Positions 53,802 through 62,529 of a stretch of DNA of 62,529 nucleotides are shown one piece after another (position 1 is the stretch's first letter; each line of letters begins with the position of its first letter). The position numbers and the translations under genes were made by a program. The stretch comes from Synergistaceae bacterium (GTDB taxonomy: Bacteria; Synergistota; Synergistia; Synergistales; Aminobacteriaceae). The notes beneath the pieces are model-generated. The model was not told where the DNA came from, did not search any database, and was given only the letters and a program-made list of their open reading frames with translations. Where the stretch lies: positions 1 through 62,529 of the forward strand of contig JAFSWW010000086.1 in the NCBI GenBank assembly GCA_017444345.1. Direction: 5' to 3'.

Positions 53802-55067
53802 ATGTTCAAGAAATTTGCAGTGCTTTTATTAGTGCTTATTATGTTTGGATCTGTCTGTTACGCTGAAGAAGCAGACACCCCCGACGAACCCGAAGAATTA
53901 CAGACTCAGACTCAATCAGCTGACACTGACTCCGACAATTTAGCAGAACGAGAAAACGCCCTAGCTCAGAAAGAGTCAGAACTCGCTGATTTATCGGCCT
54001 CATTATCTGACAGGGAGCAGGCAATCTCTAATCAAGAAAAAGATTTGGCCGCAAAGAGTTCTACTATCACAGCAAAGTTGCGCGAGATCTCCGGGACTTC
54101 TGCTATATTAATCGGACGTGAGACTCAAGTAAACGAGCGCGAAAAAAGTTTAATGGCACGTGAAGCAGCTTTGGCACGGCGGGAAATGGTATTCGCTCAA
54201 GAAAGCCAGAAATTTACGGACTCTTCAGCAGCCCTGACAAAAAGAGAGTCAGAACTAGCCGACCGAGAAAAAGCCCTCGCAGAACGTGAAGCAGAATTAA
54301 ACGCAAAAATTTCAGCCAAAGAAGCCGCCGACAAACTCACAGCCCGCGAAGAAGAATTAACAAAGCGGGAAACTGAACTTGCAAACCGTGAAGCAGCCGA
54401 GAGAAGACTCGCCGAACTTGAAGCAAAATTAACGGATCGCGAAAACGAATTAAATTCACGTGAGGAGTCATTAACAGCGCGCGAGAATTCAGCCAGTGAA
54501 CAGGCTCAAAAATTAACGGCTCAGAGTGAGGCAATAGCAAAGACTGAATCAGAAATCGCTAAACGTGAGCAGGAACTATCAGCAAGAGAGTCAGACTTGG
54601 CCGCGAAAACTCAAAAACTTGCGCAGGACAGTGAAAATTTTGCAGCTCGCGAGTCAGCTCTCACAGAAAAAGAGAATCAGACAACAGTAAAAGCCGCAGA
54701 ACTCGCCGAACTTGAGACTCTCATTAAAGAATTACCGGCATTTAACCCGAATCACTCAACTGAAGCGTCAGTAATATTAACTTACTCAATACCAGCCGAG
54801 AAACGCCGCGAATTAATAGCCATGCAGAGAGCAGCCTACGCAAAATATAACGCGAAAAGAATCACTAACGCGCTTGAAGACTACACAAAGGCCGTAGAAG
54901 CAGCACCCGAAGCAAATTATCTCGCAGCATACTGGGCAGGTTTATGCGCTGAAAGATTACGCAATAGACATGATGAGGCTTTGAAATGGGCAAATAAAGC
55001 ACTTGAGATTAACCCGGATTACAAGCCCGCTCAAGATCTCAAAGCAAGACTCGAACGCAGAAGATAA
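53802..55067 (+). CDS. Secreted coiled-coil protein with C-terminal TPR
   Basis: A 421-residue protein. The signal peptide is MFKKFAVLLLVLIMFGSVCYA. Residues ~45-300 are one long coiled coil of irregular heptads, built on repeats such as REKALAEREAELNAK and DRENELNSREESL. Residues ~330-420 hold about two TPR-like helical pairs (NALEDYTKAVEAAPEANYLA, EALKWANKALEINPDYKPA). It probably works in the periplasm as a spacer or scaffold. GGGAGG precedes the ATG. The 172-base gap upstream shows no other gene. Confidence 0.82.
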   Translation: MFKKFAVLLLVLIMFGSVCYAEEADTPDEPEELQTQTQSADTDSDNLAERENALAQKESELADLSASLSDREQAISNQEKDLAAKSSTITAKLREISGTSAILIGRETQVNEREKSLMAREAALARREMVFAQESQKFTDSSAALTKRESELADREKALAEREAELNAKISAKEAADKLTAREEELTKRETELANREAAERRLAELEAKLTDRENELNSREESLTARENSASEQAQKLTAQSEAIAKTESEIAKREQELSARESDLAAKTQKLAQDSENFAARESALTEKENQTTVKAAELAELETLIKELPAFNPNHSTEASVILTYSIPAEKRRELIAMQRAAYAKYNAKRITNALEDYTKAVEAAPEANYLAAYWAGLCAERLRNRHDEALKWANKALEINPDYKPAQDLKARLERRR

Positions 55068-55086
55068 TAAAATTTTTTCGTGAACG

Positions 55087-55116
55087 TCCCTCCGTATATG
55101 GCGGGGGGAATATTTT
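55087..55116 (+). terminator. Terminator after the coiled-coil gene
   Basis: CCCTCCG (55088-55094) pairs with CGGGGGG (55102-55108) with one G-T pair and a 7-base loop, followed by AATATTTTTA. Confidence 0.6.
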
Positions 55117-55139
55117 TATAGAAAGGTGTAATTTCTTAG

Positions 55140-56267
55140 TTGGAAGATTTATATAAAATTTTGGAAGTCGATCGCAGTGCCTCACAAGATGATATAAAGA
55201 AGGCCTATCACAAACTAGTAAAGTTATATCATCCTGATTTGCACCCCGGCGATAAGGACAATGAAGAGAAATTCAAGAAAATTAACGCGGCTTATACCGT
55301 TTTGAGCGATCCCGAAAAGCGAGCACGTTATGACCAGTTCGGGACAACTAATCCAAATGCTGACCCGTTCAGCGGCATGGGAGGATTCGGCGGTGTTGAT
55401 TTTGGTGATTTCTTTGACTTATTCAGCGGAGGATTCGGGGGCTTTCACTCTAGGCAGTCTTATAATCCAAATGCAGCAAGACGCGGCAATAATATAGAGA
55501 TGCTTGTTAGAGTCAGTTTGCTTGAAGCCTTCACGGGAATAAAGCGAAATATTGACGTAATGAAATCTGAAACTTGCCCGAAATGTAACGGATCAGGAGC
55601 TAAACCAGGAACTAAGCCCGAAACTTGCAAAAAATGTAACGGACGCGGCCAAGTACAGCAGACTCAAAGAAGTTTTCTCGGCTCATTTACTACGATTACA
55701 ACATGCCCGGATTGTCATGGAACAGGCAAAATTATTCGTGATAAGTGCGATGAGTGCGGCGGCTCCGGTCGTGTACGCAGGAAAAAGACTCTTGAAGTCA
55801 AGATTCCCGCAGGTGTTGAGCGAAATATGCGGCTCAGAATCCCCGACGCTGGCGAGGCAGGAATTAACGGCGGTGAAGCTGGCGATTTATATTTGATTAT
55901 TGATGTAGAATTAGACCCGAAATTTGAGAGACAAGGCGCAGATTTACACACAAGTTTAGTGCTTACATATCCGCAGGCAGTCTTAGGCACTGAAGCGACA
56001 ATAAAGACTCTTGACGGTAAGGACGCAAAAATTTCCGTACCAGCAGGCACAAATCACGGTCAAGTTCTCAAAATCAAAGGCAAGGGAATGCCCAAGATTA
56101 ACACGCAGAATTTCGGGGATCTATACGCTCATGTATTTATTGACGTTCCCAGCAAATTAACTGATAAGCAGCGGGAGTTAATAAAATCTCTTGCTGATGA
56201 AATGCAGACTCCGGTCGGTAATGGAGAAAAAGGTTTCTTTGACAAATTCAAAGATTTATTCAAGTAA
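55140..56267 (+). CDS. dnaJ: DnaJ-type co-chaperone
   Basis: A 375-residue type I DnaJ. The J domain has the HPD motif (LYHPDLHPGD), then a Gly/Phe-rich linker (FSGMGGFGGVDFGDFFDLF), four zinc-binding repeats CPKCNGSG, CKKCNGRG, CPDCHGTG and CDECGGSG, and the C-terminal peptide-binding domain. It stimulates DnaK. The start is TTG with GAAAGGTG upstream. No dnaK or grpE is adjacent. Confidence 0.95.
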   Translation: MEDLYKILEVDRSASQDDIKKAYHKLVKLYHPDLHPGDKDNEEKFKKINAAYTVLSDPEKRARYDQFGTTNPNADPFSGMGGFGGVDFGDFFDLFSGGFGGFHSRQSYNPNAARRGNNIEMLVRVSLLEAFTGIKRNIDVMKSETCPKCNGSGAKPGTKPETCKKCNGRGQVQQTQRSFLGSFTTITTCPDCHGTGKIIRDKCDECGGSGRVRRKKTLEVKIPAGVERNMRLRIPDAGEAGINGGEAGDLYLIIDVELDPKFERQGADLHTSLVLTYPQAVLGTEATIKTLDGKDAKISVPAGTNHGQVLKIKGKGMPKINTQNFGDLYAHVFIDVPSKLTDKQRELIKSLADEMQTPVGNGEKGFFDKFKDLFK

Positions 56268-56304
56268 TATTTTATAGTTTATAGTAAAGGAGAAAATTTT
56301 TAGC

Positions 56305-57117
56305 ATGATAATTGATATTAGCGATTTAGGCTCGATAATTTCAGGAATAGGCAGCGCATTTGTCGTAATATTTATATTGTTGATCGTGCTTTCTATGGCC
56401 GTCCGTGTAGTTCCTGAATATAGAAGGCTCGTTTTATTCCGTCTTGGCCGTCTCGTTGGCAGCAGGGGGCCGGGCATCGTCTTTATTATGCCGATTCTTG
56501 ACAAGGCTATTAGCGTGGACTTGAGAATATTGACTCTTGATGTTCCCGTTCAGGAAGTAATCACTAAAGATAATGTCGCTATTAAAGTCAATGCAGTAGT
56601 ATATTTTAGAGTTCTTGAACCCGCAAAATCAGTCGTTGAAGTAGAAAATTATATCGTCGCAACGAGTCAATTAGCACAGACTACTTTAAGATCCGTTGTA
56701 GGCTCTGTAGAACTCGACGAAGTATTATCATCAAGAGAAAAAATTAATCAGGAATTACAAAAAATTATCGACGAACGCACAGACCCATGGGGCATTAAAG
56801 TAAGTGCCGTAGAAGTCAAAGAGTTAGAATTACCTGAGGGAATGAAACGCGCAATGGCACGGCAAGCCGAAGCAGAACGGGAACGCCGAGCAAAAATTAT
56901 CGCAGCAGAAGGAGAATTACAGGCCGCCGAGAAACTTTCACAAGCTGCCCATCAAATGGAGTCATCGCCTATAACTTTGCAGTTAAGATATTTGCAGACT
57001 ATTCGCGAGATTTCAGGAGAAAGAAACACTACTACATTCTTCCCGATCCCTGTAGATTTAGTGAAGCCCTTTATTGACAGATTAACAAGTCCGAGTCAAA
57101 GTCAGGAGAATAAATAA
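56305..57117 (+). CDS. SPFH/stomatin-like membrane protein (slipin)
   Basis: A 270-residue protein with one N-terminal hydrophobic segment (about 12-32) and an SPFH domain ([57 protein letters not shown]). A coiled-coil stretch follows ([21 protein letters not shown]). Such proteins form membrane microdomain scaffolds. It lacks an adjacent NfeD partner. It ends in a one-base overlap with alaS. Confidence 0.9.
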   Translation: MIIDISDLGSIISGIGSAFVVIFILLIVLSMAVRVVPEYRRLVLFRLGRLVGSRGPGIVFIMPILDKAISVDLRILTLDVPVQEVITKDNVAIKVNAVVYFRVLEPAKSVVEVENYIVATSQLAQTTLRSVVGSVELDEVLSSREKINQELQKIIDERTDPWGIKVSAVEVKELELPEGMKRAMARQAEAERERRAKIIAAEGELQAAEKLSQAAHQMESSPITLQLRYLQTIREISGERNTTTFFPIPVDLVKPFIDRLTSPSQSQENK

Positions 57118-59753
57118 TGAAATATAGATCTGCTAAAGAATTGCGCGAATTATTTATTAAATTCTGGGAAGAGAAAGGCTCTAAGCATTTGCCTAGTTTC
57201 TCGCTCGTGCCTGAAGATCCCTCGTTATTATTCACAATTGCGGGAATGGTACCGTTAAAGCCCTATTATTTAGGAATTAAGCAGCCCGAATATCCACGAG
57301 TCGTAACGAGTCAAAAATGTGTACGCACTAATGATATAGAAAACGTAGGACGAACTGCGAGGCATCACACTTTTTTTGAAATGTTAGGCAATTTCTCATG
57401 GGGGAGTTATTTCAAGCATGAGGCCATAACTTGGGCGTGGGAATTCTTGACGGAACGAATCGGGCTAAATCCTGATAGATTATATGCTACGATTTATAAA
57501 GATGATGACGAGGCTTTTAATGTCTGGCACAAAGTAGTCGGACTCCCTGAAAACAAAATTTTTAGATTCGGACAAGAAGATAATTACTGGTTCATGGGCG
57601 ACACTGGCCCCTGCGGACCCTGCAGCGAAATTTATTACGATCGCGGCGAAAAATATTCATGCGGTAAGGCAACTTGCGGAGTCGGCTGTGATTGTGATAG
57701 ATATATGGAAATTTGGAATCTCGTCTTTACCCAGTTTGACCGTCAAAAAGATGGGAGCTTGCCCTTACTGCCTCACAAAAATATTGATACGGGAATGGGA
57801 CTCGAGCGTCTTGCTTCAGTTGTTCAGGAAGTTGACACGGATTATGAGACAGATTTATTTACTCCGCTGATTAATTACACTTGCAAACGAGCAGGCATTA
57901 AATACGGCGACAACGAATTTAACGACATGGCCGCGCGTGTAATTTCTGATCATGTAAGAAGTGTTGCGTTTATGCTTGCTGACGGTGTACTGCCTTCAAA
58001 TGACGGGCCGGGCTATGTTTTGCGGAGACTCTTGCGTCGTGCTGTGAGATTCGGAAAATTATTAAATTTTGACGGGCTATTTATTTGTGAGTACTTGCCG
58101 ATTTTAATAGAAATTATGGGCGATCCCTATAAAGAATTAATCACGCAGCGACCAGTAATCGAGCAGATTATTAATCTTGAAGAAGAGAAATTTAATAAAA
58201 CTTTGAGGCAGGGCACAGAATTATTTGACTCTGTTATTGCAGGCTTAAAGGCTCAAGCTCAAAACGAGATACCCGGACAAGTTATATTTACTCTTTATGA
58301 CACTTACGGATTCCCCCCTGAATTAACGCGAGAAATGGCAGGCGAACAGGGATTCACACTCGATGAAGAAGGCTTTAAATCAGCCATGAACGAGCAGAGA
58401 GAACGCGCAAGGGCATCAAGCAAACAGAAAAAAAGTGCGTTATCAGGCGACATTTACACGGAAATAGAGAACGAGTCAGGAGCTACAATTTTTACGGGCT
58501 ATGAAAGAGTTTCAGACACTGCGAAAATTTTAGCGTTAATTACTCCTGAAGGACGAGTCGACAGCGTGAAATCTCCCGGAGAATTTGAAATCGTCTTAGA
58601 TACGACTCCATTTTATGCGGAACGGGGCGGAGAAGTCGGCGATACTGGCGAAATCAAAACGGGGTCAAGCACTCTGAAAGTTTTAAACACTGTGCCGCAC
58701 GGGAAAATTATAGTTCATTCTGTTAGACTCGAGTCAGAAGGCAAAATTAATTCAGGCGATGAGGCTTTATGCTTTGTCGATGATAAAAGAAGGCAGGCAA
58801 TCAGACGCAATCACACGGCGACTCATTTACTTCATGAGGCTTTAGCGCAGGTTCTCGGCCGTCATGTCAGGCAGGCGGGTTCACTCGTAAATGATTATTT
58901 CTTGAGATTTGATTTTACTCATCATTCGCCAGTTACTGAAGCTGAAATTATCGAGACCGAGAAAATTATCAATCAGCAAATTTTGAATAATATCGAGCTT
59001 GATATTTCCGAACACACAAAAGAAGAGGCTCAATCACTCGGAGCAAAGGCACTCTTTGAGGAAAAATACGGCGATATAGTAAGAATCGTAAATGTTCCGG
59101 GATTCTCTATGGAATTATGCGGGGGCTTGCATGTCAAACGCACCGGCGATATAGGGAGCTTCAAAATTTTACGTGAAGAAAGTATAGGCTCAGGAACGAG
59201 ACGAATTTTAGCGGCAACCGGAATGAATGTATTAGCACTCATGCAAAAATTATTTGCTTTGAGAAATTCATTAACGGCTTTATTATCAACTGATGAAGAT
59301 AATCTAAACGAGAAGGCGCGCGCACTTGTTGACGATTTAAAGACTATGAGGAGTCAGATTCAGGCCGCAAAATTACGTGAATTGCTTGACAACTCCGAAA
59401 AATTTTTAGAACGTGAAGAGATCAACGGGATATTATTGCAAATCGGGCGATTCCCTGATATTCAAGCGAACATGTTACGAGACATAGGCGACAAGGCACG
59501 TGCAAGACCTGAAGCAAATATAGTGATTCTTGCGTCAATTAACACACAAGATAATTCTTGCCAAATTGTAGCAATGGCCAACGATGAGGCAGTTAATAAA
59601 GGCATAAACGCGGGCGAACTCGTAAAAGAGGCTTGTATAATTCTAGGCGGTAAGGGCGGGGGAAGAAAGAATCTCGCTCAAGGGGGCGGCAAAGAAGGCT
59701 CAAAACTTGAGGCGGCTTTAAAGCGTGTTCGTGAAATAATTGCTAATAAATAA
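57117..59753 (+). CDS. alaS: Alanyl-tRNA synthetase
   Basis: An 878-residue class II synthetase charging tRNA-Ala. The catalytic domain is present (MVPLKPYYLGIKQPEYPRVV; DTGPCGPCSEIYYD). The editing domain has the zinc-binding HTATHLLHEAL and CGGLHV. A C-terminal C-Ala domain has GGKGGGRKNLAQGGG. Full length. An extra cysteine cluster (SCGKATCGVGCDCDRY) lies in the catalytic domain and may hold zinc. It is coupled to the SPFH gene and upstream of ruvX, a common neighbour. Confidence 0.97.
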   Translation: MKYRSAKELRELFIKFWEEKGSKHLPSFSLVPEDPSLLFTIAGMVPLKPYYLGIKQPEYPRVVTSQKCVRTNDIENVGRTARHHTFFEMLGNFSWGSYFKHEAITWAWEFLTERIGLNPDRLYATIYKDDDEAFNVWHKVVGLPENKIFRFGQEDNYWFMGDTGPCGPCSEIYYDRGEKYSCGKATCGVGCDCDRYMEIWNLVFTQFDRQKDGSLPLLPHKNIDTGMGLERLASVVQEVDTDYETDLFTPLINYTCKRAGIKYGDNEFNDMAARVISDHVRSVAFMLADGVLPSNDGPGYVLRRLLRRAVRFGKLLNFDGLFICEYLPILIEIMGDPYKELITQRPVIEQIINLEEEKFNKTLRQGTELFDSVIAGLKAQAQNEIPGQVIFTLYDTYGFPPELTREMAGEQGFTLDEEGFKSAMNEQRERARASSKQKKSALSGDIYTEIENESGATIFTGYERVSDTAKILALITPEGRVDSVKSPGEFEIVLDTTPFYAERGGEVGDTGEIKTGSSTLKVLNTVPHGKIIVHSVRLESEGKINSGDEALCFVDDKRRQAIRRNHTATHLLHEALAQVLGRHVRQAGSLVNDYFLRFDFTHHSPVTEAEIIETEKIINQQILNNIELDISEHTKEEAQSLGAKALFEEKYGDIVRIVNVPGFSMELCGGLHVKRTGDIGSFKILREESIGSGTRRILAATGMNVLALMQKLFALRNSLTALLSTDEDNLNEKARALVDDLKTMRSQIQAAKLRELLDNSEKFLEREEINGILLQIGRFPDIQANMLRDIGDKARARPEANIVILASINTQDNSCQIVAMANDEAVNKGINAGELVKEACIILGGKGGGRKNLAQGGGKEGSKLEAALKRVREIIANK

Positions 59754-59786
59754 TTAAATTAAATTTAAATAAGGAGATTTGCATTT

Positions 59787-59843
59787 ATGCAGCATGGCAT
59801 AATAATAAAGATTGCTTCAGGCCGGGAGGTCTGGAGCAAGTAA
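59787..59843 (+). CDS. Candidate 18-codon leader peptide
   Basis: A short frame, MQHGIIIKIASGREVWSK then stop, has its own strong AAGGAG site (59771-59776) with 10-base spacing. It lies in the 154-base gap between alaS and the RNHCP gene. Its 3' half covers one arm of the hairpin at 59824-59860. This arrangement suggests a regulatory leader rather than a functional peptide. Confidence 0.5.
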   Translation: MQHGIIIKIASGREVWSK

Positions 59844-59899
59844 GGATTTCAGCACCTCCCAAGAGAATAAGAGAATAAAATTTTAATCTTTTAGGAGGT
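59824..59899 (+). promoter_or_regulatory. Candidate translational attenuator with alternative hairpins
   Basis: GGGAGGT (59824-59830) can pair with ACCTCCC (59854-59860). The same ACCTCC can instead pair with GGAGGT (59894-59899), which is the ribosome site of the RNHCP gene. The first arm lies within the leader peptide's codons, so translating ribosomes would open the first hairpin and let the second form. Confidence 0.5.
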
Positions 59900-59907
59900 C
59901 TAATAAA

Positions 59908-60318
59908 TTGAACAGAGTAAACAAGAGGCATTCTCTTGAAAAAGGATATTACAAGACTCACCCGTGCAATGAGGGCTTTACGTGTAAATTTTGCGGTTGG
60001 AAAGTTAATCCGCCTTTATTCGGTGAAAATCATCGCAATCACTGTAATAACTGCCTCACAAGTCTTCATTTGGATAATGAGCCGGGGGACCGCGAGTCAG
60101 ATTGCGGGGGCATTATGGAACCTATAGGCGTGTGGGTCAGGAAAAACGGAGAATGGGCAATAATTCACCGTTGTAAAATTTGCGGACATTTGAGCGTCAA
60201 TCACGTTGCGCCCGATGATAACCCCGTAAAATTAATCTCTATTGCAATGAAACCTATCGCCTGCCCTCCGTTCCCAGTTGAAAGAATGCAGGAATTTGAG
60301 GAGATTTTGAAAATTTGA
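59908..60318 (+). CDS. RNHCP-domain zinc-ribbon protein
   Basis: A 136-residue protein with the RNHCP motif (HRNHCNNCLTSLHLD) and two cysteine ribbons, FTCKFCGWKV near residue 24 and HRCKICGHLSVNHV near residue 90. The function of the family is unknown; zinc binding is very likely. The start is TTG at 59908, 8 bases after an excellent AGGAGGTC. Its stop overlaps the ruvX start (TTGA). Confidence 0.85.
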   Translation: MNRVNKRHSLEKGYYKTHPCNEGFTCKFCGWKVNPPLFGENHRNHCNNCLTSLHLDNEPGDRESDCGGIMEPIGVWVRKNGEWAIIHRCKICGHLSVNHVAPDDNPVKLISIAMKPIACPPFPVERMQEFEEILKI

Positions 60319-60722
60319 GCAGAGTTTTAGCACTTGACATCGGGACAGTTAGAATCGGTGCGGCAATTTCTGATCCTTCACGAATAATCGCGCAGGGACT
60401 CGGAGTCTGGCAAATTGATACGTGGCGTGAAGAGTTTGACTCGTGCATTAAAAAATTTGATCCTGCTGTAATAGTTCTCGGACTCCCAGTAAGAACCGAC
60501 GGCAAAAAAAGCGACGCAGCAGAAAGAGTCATAAATATTTTAGACTCGCTAAAATCTGAATATCCCGATATAATTTTTACGACATGGGACGAGAGATTTA
60601 CGACTGTTATAGCACAAAAAATGTTAATCGAGGCCGATATTTCACGAAAACAGCGGCGCAAAACTGTAGACAAAGTTGCTGCGGTGTTGATTCTTGAAAG
60701 CTGGCTCGAAGCTAATAAATAA
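60315..60722 (+). CDS. ruvX: RuvX/YqgF Holliday-junction resolvase-like nuclease
   Basis: A 135-residue RNase H-fold protein. ALDIGTVRIGAAISD carries the first catalytic aspartate, VLGLPVRTDG is the second signature, and WDERFTTVIA carries the later acidic residues. It functions in rRNA 16S end processing and possibly recombination. The start is TTG, overlapping the RNHCP stop codon. The alaS-ruvX order is widely conserved. Confidence 0.92.
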   Translation: MSRVLALDIGTVRIGAAISDPSRIIAQGLGVWQIDTWREEFDSCIKKFDPAVIVLGLPVRTDGKKSDAAERVINILDSLKSEYPDIIFTTWDERFTTVIAQKMLIEADISRKQRRKTVDKVAAVLILESWLEANK

Positions 60723-60728
60723 TTTAAT

Positions 60729-60756
60729 GTCCCCTTGACAACGAGGGGGCTTTTTT
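60729..60756 (+). terminator. Intrinsic terminator after ruvX
   Basis: GTCCCCT (60729-60735) pairs with AGGGGGC (60744-60750), followed by six T. It ends the dnaJ-to-ruvX run. The ATP-grasp ribosome site begins directly after it. Confidence 0.85.
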
Positions 60757-60771
60757 AGGAGGGCTAATAAC

Positions 60772-62043
60772 TTGAAAAAATTAATGATACTCGGAGGATC
60801 GCGCTATATTATTCCGGTTATAGAGACGGCCAAGAAACTGGGTTTATACGTGATTACATGCGACTATTTGCCTAATAATGACGCTCATAAATATTCAGAT
60901 GAATACTGCAATGTCAGTGTCATAGATAAGGACGCTGTTCTCAAGGCAGCAGCTGAACGGAAAATTGACGGCATAATTTCTTTTGCTTGTGATCCCGGAG
61001 TTGTCGCAGCCGCATATACTGCCGAAAAAATGAGTCTCCCCTTTCAAGGTTCATACGAGTCAGTGCGAATCTTGCAGGATAAGGGACTATTTAGAAAATT
61101 TCTAGCTGATAACGGATTTAATACTCCTAAAGCAAAAAGATATACACGCTCGGAAATTGACTCAGTCAAGAATGATTTAAATTATTTTCGCTGGCCCGTG
61201 ATTGTCAAGCCGGTTGATTCAGCAGGAAGCAAGGGAGTTACACGCGTTGATTCCCCTGAAGGACTCGATGCTGCTATAAATAAAGCTATATCGGGCTCAT
61301 TATGCGGAGCTTTTATTATTGAGGAATTCCTGACGTTTAACGGCTATCATTCAAGTTCAGATCCTTTCACAGTGGACGGCGAACTAAAATTTATGACTTT
61401 TTCCGATCAGTTATTTGACAAGGGCGCGGATAATCCATATACACCATCAGGAATCAAATGGCCGTCAACTATGGCAATGCGTCATCAGGAAACTTTGACT
61501 CATGAGATACAGCGATTAATGAATTTACTTGACATGAAAACAGGAATATATAATATTGAAACTTGTGTGAGTTCAGACGATAAGCCTTATATAATGGAAG
61601 TATCACCGAGGGGCGGAGGCTGCAAAATAGCCGAAATTGAAAAATTGGCATATGGTGTTGACCTCATAGAGAACGAAATTCGCAGTGCTGTAGGAATGCC
61701 CTTAATAAATATGACTCCTCATGAAATTATAGGAAGTTGGAGCGAAATGGTATTACATATTAACGTCGAACAGCCGGAAATTTTTAGACGCATGACTATA
61801 GACCCGGAAATTATGAAAAAATATGTAGTACTTCTCGATTTATGGGCTAAAGACGGCGACACAATAAAGCCCTTCACGGGTGCAAATTCGACAATGGGAA
61901 TCGTTTTTCTTAAAGCAGACTCAAGATCTGAACTCGATAATGTACTCTCACGCGTAAATGAATGGCTAAAAGTTGAATTCTTATGTAATAATACGTATGG
62001 GGGGGGGGGTATTAGGCCTCTTCACTTATGGTGCGGTGAGTAA
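60772..62043 (+). CDS. ATP-grasp enzyme, carbamoyl-phosphate-synthase-like
   Basis: A 423-residue ATP-grasp ligase. It has an N-terminal Rossmann-like part (LMILGGSRYIIPVIETAKKLG), an ATP-binding domain with the loop VKPVDSAGSKGVTRV, and the metal-binding glutamate/asparagine area YIMEVSPRGGGCKIAEIE. Substrates of this group are carboxylates joined to amines in natural product or cell-surface synthesis; none can be named. The start is TTG with AGGAGGG upstream. An 11-G tract at 61999-62009 lies near the 3' end, so the last ~15 residues depend on tract length. Confidence 0.83.
   Translation: MKKLMILGGSRYIIPVIETAKKLGLYVITCDYLPNNDAHKYSDEYCNVSVIDKDAVLKAAAERKIDGIISFACDPGVVAAAYTAEKMSLPFQGSYESVRILQDKGLFRKFLADNGFNTPKAKRYTRSEIDSVKNDLNYFRWPVIVKPVDSAGSKGVTRVDSPEGLDAAINKAISGSLCGAFIIEEFLTFNGYHSSSDPFTVDGELKFMTFSDQLFDKGADNPYTPSGIKWPSTMAMRHQETLTHEIQRLMNLLDMKTGIYNIETCVSSDDKPYIMEVSPRGGGCKIAEIEKLAYGVDLIENEIRSAVGMPLINMTPHEIIGSWSEMVLHINVEQPEIFRRMTIDPEIMKKYVVLLDLWAKDGDTIKPFTGANSTMGIVFLKADSRSELDNVLSRVNEWLKVEFLCNNTYGGGGIRPLHLWCGE
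61999..62009 (+). repeat. Poly-G tract (11 G)
   Basis: Eleven consecutive G in the 3' part of the ATP-grasp gene, coding for Gly-Gly-Gly-Gly. Homopolymers of this length slip readily. In the current frame the protein ends 11 residues later; in another frame it would continue about 50 residues further. Confidence 0.85.
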
Positions 62044-62105
62044 TGAAAATTTTTCGAGGCCGCTGTGTCGAACTTGTGATTATGCAGCCTTGTTTATTTC
62101 TCGTC

Positions 62106-62529
62106 TTAGAGTTCGCGTGTCATGTAAAGACTCTCACCTGATTCTGACTCTGACTCGAGTATAAATTTTTCTGACTCATAAAATTTAATTGCCCCGCCGT
62201 TATTTTTCCTGACTTCAAGCCTGACACGTTTCATGTCTGAATATCTCATGTCATCAAAGCATTCACGAATTAATTTACTGCCGAGTCCCTGCCGCCTGAA
62301 ATTTTCGTGTATCACTATCAGGGTTATATATCCCGTCTTATTCTCTATATTATTCGCGTAGTAAGCAGCGAATCCCGTACATTCACCTTCTAAATATTGA
62401 CACAAGACTCGTGCGTGCTGTGAAAGTTTCTCGGAGTATGAGTCTATATCTTTAACTCTTTGTTCTAAATCAGGGAAGTATTTAATAAATTGAATGAGTA
62501 TATTTTTTACTTGTGAGGATTCATTAACA
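62106..62529 (-). CDS. GNAT-family N-acetyltransferase, partial
   Basis: The C-terminal part of an acetyltransferase; the frame stays open past the window's right edge, so the start is missing. The acetyl-CoA loop is RRQGLGSKLI, with GYITLIVIHENF before it and KRVRLEVRKNNGGAIKFYES after it, the usual GNAT core. At least 140 residues are in the window. The TTG at 62405 that could serve as a start is internal. Substrate unknown. Convergent with the ATP-grasp gene. Confidence 0.88.
   Translation of the reverse strand, partial: VNESSQVKNILIQFIKYFPDLEQRVKDIDSYSEKLSQHARVLCQYLEGECTGFAAYYANNIENKTGYITLIVIHENFRRQGLGSKLIRECFDDMRYSDMKRVRLEVRKNNGGAIKFYESEKFILESESESGESLYMTREL

Noticed and set aside
59761-59907. 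Known riboswitch upstream of the RNHCP gene
   Set aside because: I could not fit any familiar aptamer core; the leader peptide and hairpins explain the visible structure better.
61973-62164. Separate small gene downstream of the G-tract
   Set aside because: It is only the alternative frame of the ATP-grasp 3' end; it has no ribosome site of its own.

Overview
The window looks like a contiguous chromosomal segment of a flagellated, diderm, probably strictly anaerobic bacterium of low-to-moderate GC (about 42-44% by eye). Supporting signs are an LPS-type Wzm/Wzt polysaccharide exporter, a TRAP transporter, a flagellar export and motor operon with FliY and FlbD, acetate kinase, a class II GalT, strong Shine-Dalgarno sites and frequent TTG starts. 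The mix recalls Synergistota, but this is a guess from gene content with no database search behind it.

Layout. 1-4.4 kb (minus): a glycosyltransferase, a DegT-type sugar aminotransferase, rhamnulose-1-phosphate aldolase and a frameshifted FucO. 4.6-6.1 kb (plus): a PutP-type Na+/solute symporter. 6.2-11.9 kb (minus): a six-gene catabolic operon with a YdiB-like dehydrogenase, a TIM-barrel isomerase/dehydratase, an HMG-CoA-lyase-family enzyme and TRAP subunits Q, M and P. 12.0-13.7 kb: a UbiA-type phosphoribosyl-polyprenyl synthase and a HAD phosphatase. 13.7-22.3 kb (minus): flagellar operon flbD-motA-motB-(HicB-like)-fliL-fliM-fliY-cheY-fliO-fliP-fliQ-fliR-flhB. 22.5-30.5 kb (plus): GAF protein, dxs, tlyA, ankyrin protein, wzm, wzt, gmd. 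30.5-40.1 kb (minus): AddB-like nuclease, a cyclophilin-like secreted protein, a Cys/Gly-tailed protein, icd, acn, galT and a secreted unknown. 40.5-51.5 kb: a PAS-dynamin GTPase, nudC (minus), YedF-like, a secreted uridine-phosphorylase-like protein, hpt, tRNA-Ser(CGA), ackA, yceD, rpmF, htpG and a Pro/Glu-rich protein. 51.5-53.6 kb (minus): amidohydrolase and a dual-OB/DUF488 pair. 53.8-62 kb (plus): a secreted coiled-coil TPR protein, dnaJ-like, SPFH protein, alaS, a leader peptide, RNHCP protein, ruvX and an ATP-grasp enzyme. A GNAT gene runs off the right edge.

How the genes work together. RhaD would cleave rhamnulose-1-phosphate to DHAP and lactaldehyde, which FucO reduces. The TRAP operon plausibly imports and degrades a carboxylated cyclic compound such as quinate or shikimate. 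Acn and Icd form the oxidative route to 2-oxoglutarate. Gmd, Wzm and Wzt fit synthesis and export of a 6-deoxyhexose polysaccharide.

The most interesting non-gene signals are three copies of a C-rich element with G-quadruplex potential, two of them in hairpin loops; a 10-bp tandem repeat inside the start of the UbiA gene (a phase-variation design); a leader peptide with alternative hairpins before the RNHCP gene; an 11-G tract in the ATP-grasp gene; and a roughly six-fold excess of GAGTC/GACTC in a hand-counted stretch.
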